The notes under the pieces: generated by a model | The model's input: only the letters and a program-made list of their open reading frames with translations | What the model was told of the DNA's origin: nothing | Databases searched by the model: none | Assembly: GCA_029060305.1 (NCBI GenBank) | Contig: JAIDUG010000050.1 | Coordinates: 1 to 64,000, forward strand | DNA from: Ruminococcus sp. | GTDB lineage: Bacteria > Bacillota > Clostridia > Oscillospirales > Ruminococcaceae | Direction: 5' to 3' | Length of the DNA stretch: 64,000 nt | Part shown: positions 1 to 8,193 of the stretch, piece by piece | Position numbering within the stretch: the stretch's first letter is position 1 | Layout of the letters: each line of letters starts with the position of its first letter | Made by a program: the position numbers and the translations under genes

Positions 1-18
1 ATTCTTAAATCTGTCCAA

Positions 19-47
19 TTGACATATATATTATAATGTGATATAAT
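19..47 (+). promoter_or_regulatory. sigma-A promoter of uppP (TTGACA, 17-bp spacer, TATAAT)
   Basis: TTGACA 19-24, TATAAT 42-47, upstream of the uppP ORF. Confidence 0.8.
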
Positions 48-79
48 TTTATTTATAAAAAAGAAAGGAAATTTTTGCA

Positions 80-937
80 ATGGATTTTATGGAAATACTT
101 AAAGCCGTCATACTGGGAATAGTTGAGGGTATTACAGAATGGTTACCGATAAGCAGTACAGGACATCTGATTCTTGTTGACGAATTTCTGAAACTTAATG
201 TTTCGGACGATTTCAAGGAAATGTTTGACGTTGTTGTACAGCTGGGAGCAATTATGGCAGTCGTCATAATCTTCTGGAAAAAACTCTTCCCATTCGGCAG
301 GGAAAACAACTCTCACCCACTCAGTAAAGAGGGTTTCGGAGCATACGTAAAAACGGATATTTTTCAGATGTGGTTTAAAGTGTTGGTGGCGTGTATACCG
401 GCGGCTGTAATCGGTCTGCTTTATGACGAAAAATTCAACGAACTTTTCTATAATCCGCCTACAGTAGCAATAGCACTTATAGTATTTGGTATTGCTTTTA
501 TAATCGTCGAAAACTGGAACAAAGGAAAAAGTCCGAAAGTAAACAGCATTGACGACCTCACCTACAAAACAGCTCTTATAATAGGTGTATTCCAACTTAT
601 AGCAGCGATATTCCCTGGTACTTCACGTTCCGGTGCAACTATAGTCGGAGCATTGCTTATAGGAATTTCAAGAACAGTCGCCGCTGAATTTACGTTCTAT
701 CTTGCCGTGCCTGTAATGTTCGGTGCAAGCCTGCTCAAACTTATAAAATATGACGGCGGTTTCGCAACTCAGGAAATAATGATTCTTGCAACAGGTATGA
801 TTATTGCTTTTGTAGTTTCAGTGTTTGTAATAAAGTTCCTTATGGACTATATCAAGAAACACGACTTTAAAGTTTTCGGCTGGTACAGAATTATTCTCGG
901 TGCGTTGGTACTGATGTATTTCACGCTTGTCAGATAA
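80..937 (+). CDS. uppP: undecaprenyl-diphosphatase UppP/BacA
   Basis: GIVEGITEWLPISSTGHLIL and PGTSRSGATI motifs, polytopic membrane protein. Confidence 0.95.
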   Translation: MDFMEILKAVILGIVEGITEWLPISSTGHLILVDEFLKLNVSDDFKEMFDVVVQLGAIMAVVIIFWKKLFPFGRENNSHPLSKEGFGAYVKTDIFQMWFKVLVACIPAAVIGLLYDEKFNELFYNPPTVAIALIVFGIAFIIVENWNKGKSPKVNSIDDLTYKTALIIGVFQLIAAIFPGTSRSGATIVGALLIGISRTVAAEFTFYLAVPVMFGASLLKLIKYDGGFATQEIMILATGMIIAFVVSVFVIKFLMDYIKKHDFKVFGWYRIILGALVLMYFTLVR

Positions 938-944
938 ATATATA

Positions 945-978
945 AGCACTTCTGTTAATTTTCGGAAGTGCTTTTTTT
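945..978 (+). terminator. Rho-independent terminator after uppP
   Basis: AGCACTTC/GAAGTGCT stem followed by a T run. Confidence 0.8.
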
Positions 979-979
979 C

Positions 980-1008
980 TTGACATTTTTGTATTTAATT
1001 GATATAAT
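980..1008 (+). promoter_or_regulatory. sigma-A promoter of the 3-gene hypothetical operon
   Basis: TTGACA 980-985, 17-bp spacer, TATAAT 1003-1008. Confidence 0.8.
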
Positions 1009-1035
1009 TTAGTAAAATAATTATTGGAGGTTAAT

Positions 1036-1383
1036 ATGAATAATAATGATTTCAGACAGCATTGTATAAATATTCTGCATGAAGCCGGCATAAATGATTA
1101 CGAAAAACAAATTTATATTGTAAACCCTATAATTGAAAAAAATAAGTCTTATGGTACATATGACTGGATTATGAAACTTAATGTACTTCCCAAAAAGGTG
1201 AAACTTACTTTTGAGCAGATGATAAAAATATTTACTTTATGGGAGGGATATTATCCATGTTGGATTGATATTACTATTACAGAAAATAATATTGAAATGG
1301 ATACCAGTCTCCGTATGCGAAAATTAAAAAATACTAAAAATATAGGTGAAAACCACCCGTTCAGAATAAAGGTGATAAAATGA
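1036..1383 (+). CDS. hypothetical protein
   Basis: ORF track; GGAGG SD just upstream of ATG 1036, so the TTG at 1024 is probably not the start. Confidence 0.7.
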   Translation: MNNNDFRQHCINILHEAGINDYEKQIYIVNPIIEKNKSYGTYDWIMKLNVLPKKVKLTFEQMIKIFTLWEGYYPCWIDITITENNIEMDTSLRMRKLKNTKNIGENHPFRIKVIK

Positions 1384-1742
1384 AAAACTCAAAGAATTAT
1401 AGGTCTTATATGGCAAGGAGACGGAAACTTTTTAAACACGCCTGTGAAATCAAGTCTGTATGTTCGGAATGCGAAAAACCATTATTGTATTTCTATACAT
1501 ATGATGCTATATGCTGTATATCGTGCAATGTATGGACGGAAGAAAAATGTTCCGACCCTGAATGCGAGTTCTGTTCAAAAAGACCTGATACTCCGACAGA
1601 GGCACTCTATATTGAAACTGAAAAAATACAACCTGCTTATGACAGGAAATACTATCGCTGTCTTAACTATCAGCGGAAAAAATCCGGCAATATAAAACAT
1701 GAAGGTGATAAAAATGAATTACGAAGAAATGAATTACAATGA
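1380..1742 (+). CDS. hypothetical protein with CxxC pairs (possible zinc ribbon)
   Basis: ATGA overlap with the previous gene; Cys-rich CSECEKP...CCISCNVW...CSDPECEFC. Confidence 0.65.
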   Translation: MKNSKNYRSYMARRRKLFKHACEIKSVCSECEKPLLYFYTYDAICCISCNVWTEEKCSDPECEFCSKRPDTPTEALYIETEKIQPAYDRKYYRCLNYQRKKSGNIKHEGDKNELRRNELQ

Positions 1743-2073
1743 ACATGCAAAATACCTGAAAGAAAATCCGCCATTTAATAATAACAAATGGGACAAGGAA
1801 ATTTTATATGAGTATCTTGTTTATAGCTGTTGTATCTCTACAAGCGAATATATAGACGAATATTTCAGCAAATACACCAATGACGAAAATTTACTTAAAC
1901 TGTTATTTGATTTCCTGCTTGATGATGATTATGACGGTTCAGACAGTCAGATTTCCTCCGCATACTACATATCAAAAATGGACAAAACACTTCTTGAAAA
2001 ATACAGCGATTTACTTTCAGAAGCAGGAAAAAATCCAGTTGACGCAAGAAATCCGCTGAAATATATGGAATAA
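1714..2073 (+). CDS. hypothetical acidic protein
   Basis: ORF overlapping the previous gene; likely start ATG 1714. Confidence 0.65.
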   Translation: MNYEEMNYNEHAKYLKENPPFNNNKWDKEILYEYLVYSCCISTSEYIDEYFSKYTNDENLLKLLFDFLLDDDYDGSDSQISSAYYISKMDKTLLEKYSDLLSEAGKNPVDARNPLKYME

Positions 2074-2076
2074 TAC

Positions 2077-2110
2077 AAAAACTCCCTGTCGGAATGACAG
2101 GGAATTTTTT
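2077..2110. terminator. bidirectional terminator
   Basis: CCCTGTC/GACAGGG stem with A run on the left and T run on the right. Confidence 0.75.
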
Positions 2111-2117
2111 AGTTATA

Positions 2118-2177
2118 TTAACATCCACAGTTCTTTAAAAGATTGCAAATGAGCTTGAAAAGTTCGTTACAGCACAT
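2118..2177 (-). CDS. 19-aa Cys-rich micro-peptide, copy 3: MCCNELFKLICNLLKNCGC
   Basis: ATG...TAA on minus strand; AAAGGAGG SD at 2187-2194; homologous to the two adjacent micro-ORFs. Confidence 0.7.
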   Translation of the reverse strand: MCCNELFKLICNLLKNCGC

Positions 2178-2218
2178 ATCGCTGAACCTCCTTTATGTAA
2201 AAGTTTTTCCTGTTAAAA

Positions 2219-2278
2219 TCAGCATCCGCAGTTCTTTAAGAGATTGCAGATAAACTTGAAAAGTTCGTTACAACACAT
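2219..2278 (-). CDS. 19-aa Cys-rich micro-peptide, copy 2: MCCNELFKFICNLLKNCGC
   Basis: ATG...TGA on minus strand; AAAGGAGG SD at 2288-2295; exactly 101 bp from copy 3. Confidence 0.7.
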   Translation of the reverse strand: MCCNELFKFICNLLKNCGC

Positions 2279-2319
2279 ATCGCTGAACCTCCTTTATATA
2301 AAAGTTTTTCCTGTTAAAA

Positions 2320-2373
2320 TCAGCAGCCGCAGTTCTTATAGAGGTTGCAGATAAACTTGAAGATTTCGCACAT
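2320..2373 (-). CDS. 17-aa Cys-rich micro-peptide, copy 1: MCEIFKFICNLYKNCGC
   Basis: ATG...TGA on minus strand; AAAGGAG SD at 2384-2390; 101 bp from copy 2. Confidence 0.65.
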   Translation of the reverse strand: MCEIFKFICNLYKNCGC

Positions 2374-2419
2374 AATTCATAAACTCCTTTTCAGTGGATT
2401 TCCTCTTGGGATTGATTAT

Positions 2420-2448
2420 ATTATAGCACGGAGTTTCAATAAAATCAA
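2420..2448 (-). promoter_or_regulatory. promoter of the micro-peptide array (TTGATT, 17 bp, extended TGCTATAAT)
   Basis: Minus strand TTGATT 2448-2443 and TATAAT 2425-2420. Confidence 0.7.
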
Positions 2449-2488
2449 TGCAAAAATAATGTCAGAAAACTTTACTTATACAGGAAAA

Positions 2489-2944
2489 TTAGTTAATAAT
2501 ATATATTGATACCGCAAGATATGTTGCAAATACGCTCCATAACAGGTAAGGTATGTTGAGGACAGCAGAGATTTTACTGACTTTAAAAAACTGTAAAACC
2601 ATTATTCCAACAAGTACCATAAGAATTACTGCTGTTATTGCTGAAAGTCCGAACATTCGGAAACGGAAGAAAATGATACTCCACATAAAGTTTACAGCAA
2701 GCTGTATTGCATATATTTTCAGACTTCCTGATTTTTGGTTTTTTACGATAAATGCAGAAATTCCCATAAGAGCATACAATAAAGTCCACACTACAGGAAA
2801 GACTATTGCAGGCGGTGACAATGGCGGTCTGATTATCTGAGAATAGAACGTTTGAAAGTTTCCTGCAACAAGTGCTGATACTGTTCCGACGAGTTCAGCG
2901 GTTACGACGGAAATCAATAAGTCGGTCAGACTGAATTTTTTCAT
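2489..2944 (-). CDS. TspO/MBR family protein
   Basis: PPLSPPAIVFPVVWTLLYALMGISAF motif and five hydrophobic segments. Confidence 0.9.
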   Translation of the reverse strand: MKKFSLTDLLISVVTAELVGTVSALVAGNFQTFYSQIIRPPLSPPAIVFPVVWTLLYALMGISAFIVKNQKSGSLKIYAIQLAVNFMWSIIFFRFRMFGLSAITAVILMVLVGIMVLQFFKVSKISAVLNIPYLLWSVFATYLAVSIYIIN

Positions 2945-3004
2945 ATTATGTACTTCTCCTTAAAATAGTAGTAGTACATAATATTCAGCGTTACCGGAAA
3001 AATA

Positions 3005-3667
3005 TTACAGTCTTATGACCCTGTTGAATATCGCACAGAATTTCATAGGAATGTACTTGTCTATATGGCACTTTCCGAAAAACCATCTTTCATACTGACA
3101 GGTCTTGATAAGCTCCTCAAGAAAAGCGTGAACTTCCAGCCTTTCAAAAACGTCAACCCTGAGGCAGTCTTTTAGTGAAGCTGGCGGTTCGTGGGTAATT
3201 ATGTAGTCGACTTTATTGTTGTTATCGGAAAGATTTCTGAGACCGGAAGTTATTTCGTCATATGTAGGCTGTTCACGTTCCCACCAGTTTTCGCTGTCAC
3301 GCCTGAATTCATAGTCGTGACTATGACCGCCACCGAATGCAAATATTTTTCTGTTTTCTATTGTATAGACTTCTCCACGCATAAGATGTACTATATTTCT
3401 TGAAATCCTGTGTATTCTGCCACCTTTCCATATTTCAATGGGGTACTTTTCAAGTAAGTCAAAATTTTCGTGACAGCCGTCTATAAAAGCTATTGTGTAA
3501 TCTTTTGCTGAAAGTTTCTTCAGCGTTGAGATTTCAGTTTTTGAACCGTTCCATATGAAGCCGAAATCTCCGCATATAATAAGAGTATCGCCTTTGCGGA
3601 TTTTCCGGAAGTCCGGCGACCTGAAACGTTCAATATCTCCGTGAGTATCTCCTGTTACATAAATCAT
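3005..3667 (-). CDS. metallophosphoesterase
   Basis: GDTHGD, GDFGF, HEPP motifs; SD before ATG 3667. Confidence 0.85.
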   Translation of the reverse strand: MIYVTGDTHGDIERFRSPDFRKIRKGDTLIICGDFGFIWNGSKTEISTLKKLSAKDYTIAFIDGCHENFDLLEKYPIEIWKGGRIHRISRNIVHLMRGEVYTIENRKIFAFGGGHSHDYEFRRDSENWWEREQPTYDEITSGLRNLSDNNNKVDYIITHEPPASLKDCLRVDVFERLEVHAFLEELIKTCQYERWFFGKCHIDKYIPMKFCAIFNRVIRL

Positions 3668-3830
3668 TTCTTTAGACCTCCATATTTTTTGATTGTTATA
3701 AATATATTTTATCATATTTTTACCTTAACGTAAAGTACAAAAAATTTTTTTTAAAAAGGGCTTTAAAAATCGGAAATTATCTGTTATAATATATTTATCA
3801 GATTATCATGTATAAAGTAAAGGAGTTCGT

Positions 3831-5228
3831 ATGAAAAAATTTTTATCTGCACTTGTGGCTTTAGCAATGACAGTGCCACTTCTTTGTGTTCCGAAAGCAA
3901 AAGCCGTCAACTTTACACTTAAAACCCCGCTTCAAAGTGAATCGGTTATTTTGTTTAACCGTGATACAAACACCATAGTAAACGAAAAAAACGCCGATAC
4001 CCGACAAATGCCCGGACCTCTTGTCAATATAATGACAGCGGTTGTTGTCCTTGAAAACTGTCAGAATATAAATCAGGAAATTGTTATGGACGAGGAAGTT
4101 TATGCCGATGTTATTTACAATGAAGAATATCCCGACGATGTACGTACTGCCGATATCTACAACGGCGATGTGTTTACGGTTACAGACCTGCTTTACGCAA
4201 TGATGCTTACTTCTTCTATGGAAGCATCACAGACCCTTGCTTATTACGTCGGAGGAAGTAACGTCAATAACTTTGTTACACTTATGAATCAGACAGCCGA
4301 AAAAATAGGTCTTGAAAATACTCATTTCACAAACCCGACAGGACTTTATGACACAAATCAGTATACAACAGCCCGTGATATGACAAAACTCACCGAATAT
4401 GCTTTGAATGTTTCGATATTTGAACAGATTGCCACGACTTACGAGTACAAGCCCACTGTCCCGAATGACACAAATCACCCCGATTTCAATTCTTGGACTT
4501 GGAAACATTCAAACGAAATGATGAATACCGAAAGCACTTACTACTATAATTCTGCAAAGGGAATAAAAACCGCAAATCTTGAAGAATCGGGACGTAATAT
4601 AGTTACGTTGGCAAGTAAGGACGGAAATAATTATCTTGCTGTATTAATGAATTCACCTATGAATGATGAATATGGCAATCTGACATATTCACATATTGAC
4701 GACGCAAAAACACTTTTCGACTGGGCATTCACGCATATTTCCTATCAGGTACTTCTTGCTGATACCGCTGAAGTAGGTGAACTTCCTGTAGAACTTGCTG
4801 ACGGAAATGACTATGTTCTTGCACGTCCTGCAAAAGAAGTGTCACTCCTCTGGTACGATGAGATAGACGTTGCTGTTGTGAACAGATATGACATCAAATG
4901 GTATAAGAAATCGTTGTACGCTCCTGTTAAAAAAGGTGAACCGCTTGGCGAAGTCACACTGAAATACAACGGTGAAGAACTGGGAACGGTTGAACTTGTT
5001 GCAGTATCGGACGTTAAACGTTCCACTTCAAAATATAATCTTTTTGCAGTAATGCAGTTTAAGGATTCGCAGTGGTGCAAGACGGCGTTTACAGTATCGT
5101 TTGTATTGTGTGCGATTTATATTCTTGTATGTATTTATTCATATATTGTTTATCGCAATCAAAAAAAAGCCGACGATGCAAGAAGACGTGCTGCACGTAA
5201 GAGAATGTCCCCACCGCCCGAAGAATAA
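3831..5228 (+). CDS. DacF/PBP5-like D-Ala-D-Ala carboxypeptidase homolog, probable pseudoenzyme
   Basis: Peptidase S11 layout and C-terminal TM, but SxxK, SxN and KTG motifs are degenerate (GPLVN, SME, KTA). Confidence 0.85.
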   Translation: MKKFLSALVALAMTVPLLCVPKAKAVNFTLKTPLQSESVILFNRDTNTIVNEKNADTRQMPGPLVNIMTAVVVLENCQNINQEIVMDEEVYADVIYNEEYPDDVRTADIYNGDVFTVTDLLYAMMLTSSMEASQTLAYYVGGSNVNNFVTLMNQTAEKIGLENTHFTNPTGLYDTNQYTTARDMTKLTEYALNVSIFEQIATTYEYKPTVPNDTNHPDFNSWTWKHSNEMMNTESTYYYNSAKGIKTANLEESGRNIVTLASKDGNNYLAVLMNSPMNDEYGNLTYSHIDDAKTLFDWAFTHISYQVLLADTAEVGELPVELADGNDYVLARPAKEVSLLWYDEIDVAVVNRYDIKWYKKSLYAPVKKGEPLGEVTLKYNGEELGTVELVAVSDVKRSTSKYNLFAVMQFKDSQWCKTAFTVSFVLCAIYILVCIYSYIVYRNQKKADDARRRAARKRMSPPPEE

Positions 5229-5252
5229 TATTTCCGGAATTTCCGCAATCAG

Positions 5253-5287
5253 AAATGCCCTCTGTATTTTACAGAGAGCATTTTTTT
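5253..5287. terminator. terminator between the convergent dacF-like and amidase genes
   Basis: CTCTGT/ACAGAG stem plus T run. Confidence 0.75.
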
Positions 5288-6024
5288 CATATAAAAATAA
5301 ATTCACTGCTTGAATAACCTATAGTTCCGTTGTAATTCACAACATACCAGCCGTCAGTTTCGCCGTTAATCATTACAGTAGCGTTATTCGGAACAGAACC
5401 GATTATTTCGGATGTCACGTCAGGTAGTTTCCTTATGTTCAGCCCTGAACCGTCTGTTATAACAGTTCCCCAGCGTACAGCGGTCGGGGAAATAAACGGT
5501 ATTCCGAAATAGTCGCATATTGAACGTGCAATATTTCTTGCTATGATGTCAAGATTGTTTTTCAGCCATGCTTCGTCAGCGTAGTTGTCATGGTATCCGA
5601 GTTCGCAAAGAACAGCAACGGCATTTGTACGGAGTACTTCACCAAGACTTGAAGTAGGTACAGCGTTTACTTTATCAGGGAGAGGATAAATGCTTTTAAG
5701 GTTATTTGCAATTATATTTGCGAGATATTCACTATCACGACTTTTCGGTGCGAAATATATGTCAATACCTCTTAACTTTCCTGCAAGATGTTCGGGGGCG
5801 GCGTTTGAATGGAGTGCAAGGTGTACGTCATAGTAAGCAGAATTTGAATCCTTTATAGCACCGTTTACATTTCGGGTAGGGTCGTTGCGGACAAATGCAA
5901 TTCCGCTTGACCTGAAATAAGGTTCTATCCTGTCGGCGAGCAGATTCATATAAAGTTCCTCATTGCCACTGGTAGCATATTGATTCCACTCCTGTGTCGA
6001 GGGACTTAAAAATACCTTTGGCAT
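5287..6024 (-). CDS. N-acetylmuramoyl-L-alanine amidase (Amidase_3-like) with C-terminal SH3b domain
   Basis: VHLALHSNAAP, VLCELGYHDN, C-terminal SH3-type GLNIRKLPDVTSEIIGSVPNNATV. Confidence 0.85.
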   Translation of the reverse strand: MPKVFLSPSTQEWNQYATSGNEELYMNLLADRIEPYFRSSGIAFVRNDPTRNVNGAIKDSNSAYYDVHLALHSNAAPEHLAGKLRGIDIYFAPKSRDSEYLANIIANNLKSIYPLPDKVNAVPTSSLGEVLRTNAVAVLCELGYHDNYADEAWLKNNLDIIARNIARSICDYFGIPFISPTAVRWGTVITDGSGLNIRKLPDVTSEIIGSVPNNATVMINGETDGWYVVNYNGTIGYSSSEFIFI

Positions 6025-6102
6025 AAAAAGACATTCCTTTCGGTGGGAATTGAGATTATCTCTCATAACATTCTATGCCACATACAGAAAAAACGTTACT
6101 GT

Positions 6103-6954
6103 TCAGTTTGGCTGACCCACACGATGACGGAGATTGTCTTCTTTGAGTTTACGCCCCTCTGCTATGAGATTTTTCATAGTTTCAGAATCACGTTTCTGAA
6201 GAGCGTCACGGTATTGCAGAAGGTTGCCTATAAGTGTATCAAGTTCAAACTGTAAATTTTCGGCATTCTGCATAAACAAATCCGTCCACATTTTTTCGTT
6301 CATAGTTGCGATACGTGTCATATCCTGAAAACTTCCTCCGCTGAAACCACATTCGAGACTAAGTTCGGGGCTTTTAACGTATGCACTTGAAACGATATGT
6401 GCAAGCTGTGAAGTATATGCAATCATCTTGTCGTGATTTTCCGGACTTGTAAGAACAATCTTTCCTGCTCCTATTTCGGAAGCAAGTTTCCTGAGAAGTT
6501 CAATATCCTCATTGTTGCTGTCCTCAAAAGGTGTGATAATGAAATTAGCCTTTACAAATAAGTCGGAAGTACTGTTTGAGTAACCGCCAAATTCTTTACC
6601 TGCCATAGGGTGAATACCAAGATAGCGGAGACCGTTTTTTTCTGCTATGGACTTCATACGGTCGGAAAAATCGCCTTTTATACCGCAAACGTCGGTAACA
6701 AGAGTATTCCTGTTGAAATTATGTGCGTTTTCAGAAAAGAATTTTTCAGCAGTTTCCGGAAACAGCGAGATAATAACCAAATCGAAATTATCATATTTTC
6801 CGTCAAAAGCATAGTCTATCGCAATATCACGGAGAGCGTTTTCTTCAATATCGTGGTTTATATCGCAACCTGTTACTGTATGGTAAGTGTATTTTTTGAG
6901 AGCCTTACAGACAGAACCGCCAATCAGTCCCAGTCCTACAACGAAAATATTCAT
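6103..6954 (-). CDS. tyrA: prephenate dehydrogenase
   Basis: VGLGLIGGSVCKAL and GIHPMAGKE motifs. Confidence 0.9.
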   Translation of the reverse strand: MNIFVVGLGLIGGSVCKALKKYTYHTVTGCDINHDIEENALRDIAIDYAFDGKYDNFDLVIISLFPETAEKFFSENAHNFNRNTLVTDVCGIKGDFSDRMKSIAEKNGLRYLGIHPMAGKEFGGYSNSTSDLFVKANFIITPFEDSNNEDIELLRKLASEIGAGKIVLTSPENHDKMIAYTSQLAHIVSSAYVKSPELSLECGFSGGSFQDMTRIATMNEKMWTDLFMQNAENLQFELDTLIGNLLQYRDALQKRDSETMKNLIAEGRKLKEDNLRHRVGQPN

Positions 6955-7027
6955 AAAATAATCAGACCTTTCTTTGAATTATATAAAAATTATATCGCTT
7001 TAAACAGTAAAAGTCAAGTGTTACGGA

Positions 7028-7969
7028 TTAAAATATTTCCTTGAAAGATTCGGGAACATTTACATTAATTCCGTTGAGATATGCAAGAGGGGAATTTTCA
7101 GGAAATGCAAATCTGAGAGAGCAGGCACATAACGCTTGTCTGAAAACTCCGTAGCGTTTGTTGGCAGATATATTGCCGTATTTTCCGTCACCTAAAAGAG
7201 GAGCGTTTATGTGGGCAAGATGTGCTCTTATCTGGTGGGTACGTCCTGTAAAAAGCGTTACTTCAATAAGCGAAAGTCCTTTTTTTCTGTCAAGAACTTT
7301 GTAACCTGTTTTTATTTCCTTGTAACCGTCTTTCTGCGTGTCTGAAATACGGACGATATTTCTTGTATCGTCTTTTCTGTGGTATGCGGAAATAATATCC
7401 TCATTTTTCGGCGGTGGCGAAACTGTTACACAATGGTATATTTTGTGGATTGTACCGTTTCGGACAGCCTCGTTTAACTCTCTCAGTGCGAAAGCGTTTT
7501 TTGCAGAAATAACTAAACCGCTTGTATTTCTGTCAAGACGACTGCACAAAGCCGGTGCAAATGAACTTTCAGATTGGGGGGAATATTCGCCCTTGTTGTA
7601 AAGATAGTGTTTTATACGGTTTATCAGAGTATCGGAAGTGCTTGTGCTGTTGGAATGTGAATCAAGTCCCACAGGCTTGAAAGCTATTAAAACGTTTTCG
7701 TCCTCATAGACTATATCCACACTGTCGGGAGCTTTAAGGAAATTCATATCGTGTTTTTTTTCGCCGGAAAGCTCCTGTTTCACATAGACGGTCACAACGT
7801 CCCCTGTTTTCAGAACCGCTGATATATCACAACGTTTTCCGTTGACTTTGATGTCCTTTTTCCTGAAAAGCCGGTACATCATGCTTTTTGGCAAATCGGG
7901 CAGGGCTTTTGTTATGAACTTGTCCGCACGTTGTCCGCTGTCGTTTTCGTTAACTGTAAAATTAACCAT
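7028..7969 (-). CDS. RluA/RluD family pseudouridine synthase with N-terminal S4 domain
   Basis: S4 motif, LCSRLDRNTSGLV, TGRTHQIRAHLAHINAPLLGD. Confidence 0.9.
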   Translation of the reverse strand: MVNFTVNENDSGQRADKFITKALPDLPKSMMYRLFRKKDIKVNGKRCDISAVLKTGDVVTVYVKQELSGEKKHDMNFLKAPDSVDIVYEDENVLIAFKPVGLDSHSNSTSTSDTLINRIKHYLYNKGEYSPQSESSFAPALCSRLDRNTSGLVISAKNAFALRELNEAVRNGTIHKIYHCVTVSPPPKNEDIISAYHRKDDTRNIVRISDTQKDGYKEIKTGYKVLDRKKGLSLIEVTLFTGRTHQIRAHLAHINAPLLGDGKYGNISANKRYGVFRQALCACSLRFAFPENSPLAYLNGINVNVPESFKEIF

Positions 7970-8082
7970 TGAAATTTTCCTCACTTTTTTAAAAATATTG
8001 TACATAATGTTCGGAATAATCTGTTGAAATTCGTAAAAACAACCAAACATTCCGGAAGAAATTGTTTTTTTCGTTTCTTGTA

Positions 8083-8111
8083 TTGCAATTTTAACAAAAA
8101 TATGATATAAT
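8083..8111 (+). promoter_or_regulatory. promoter of the GH25 gene
   Basis: TTGCAA, 17 bp, TATAAT. Confidence 0.7.
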
Positions 8112-8193
8112 GTTACAAAAGGGTTACACGCAAAAATAGGTCTGTACCAGTTTTGGTACGGCTTTATTGTTTTAATAGAAAGGAAGGATAAAA

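Larger units (their letters stand above)
2118..2390 (-). repeat. tandem duplication, 3 units of 101-bp period, each SD plus micro-ORF
   Basis: Units align across SD, ORF and inter-ORF spacer; stop codons fall at 2118, 2219 and 2320. Confidence 0.9.

Noticed and set aside
1895-2128. 77-aa minus-strand ORF overlapping the micro-peptide region
   Set aside because: Runs antisense through a plus-strand gene and the terminator; not in frame with the micro-peptides
2118-2390. Three-unit repeat as a CRISPR array
   Set aside because: Whole 101-bp units are homologous; there are no short identical repeats with unique spacers, no cas genes, and codon-level conservation is seen
5287-6024. Amidase as a dead enzyme because the usual first zinc His motif reads FLSPS
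   Set aside because: This FLSPS-type variant is, as I recall, common in a clostridial amidase subgroup and the other metal/catalytic residues look present, so loss of activity is not supported
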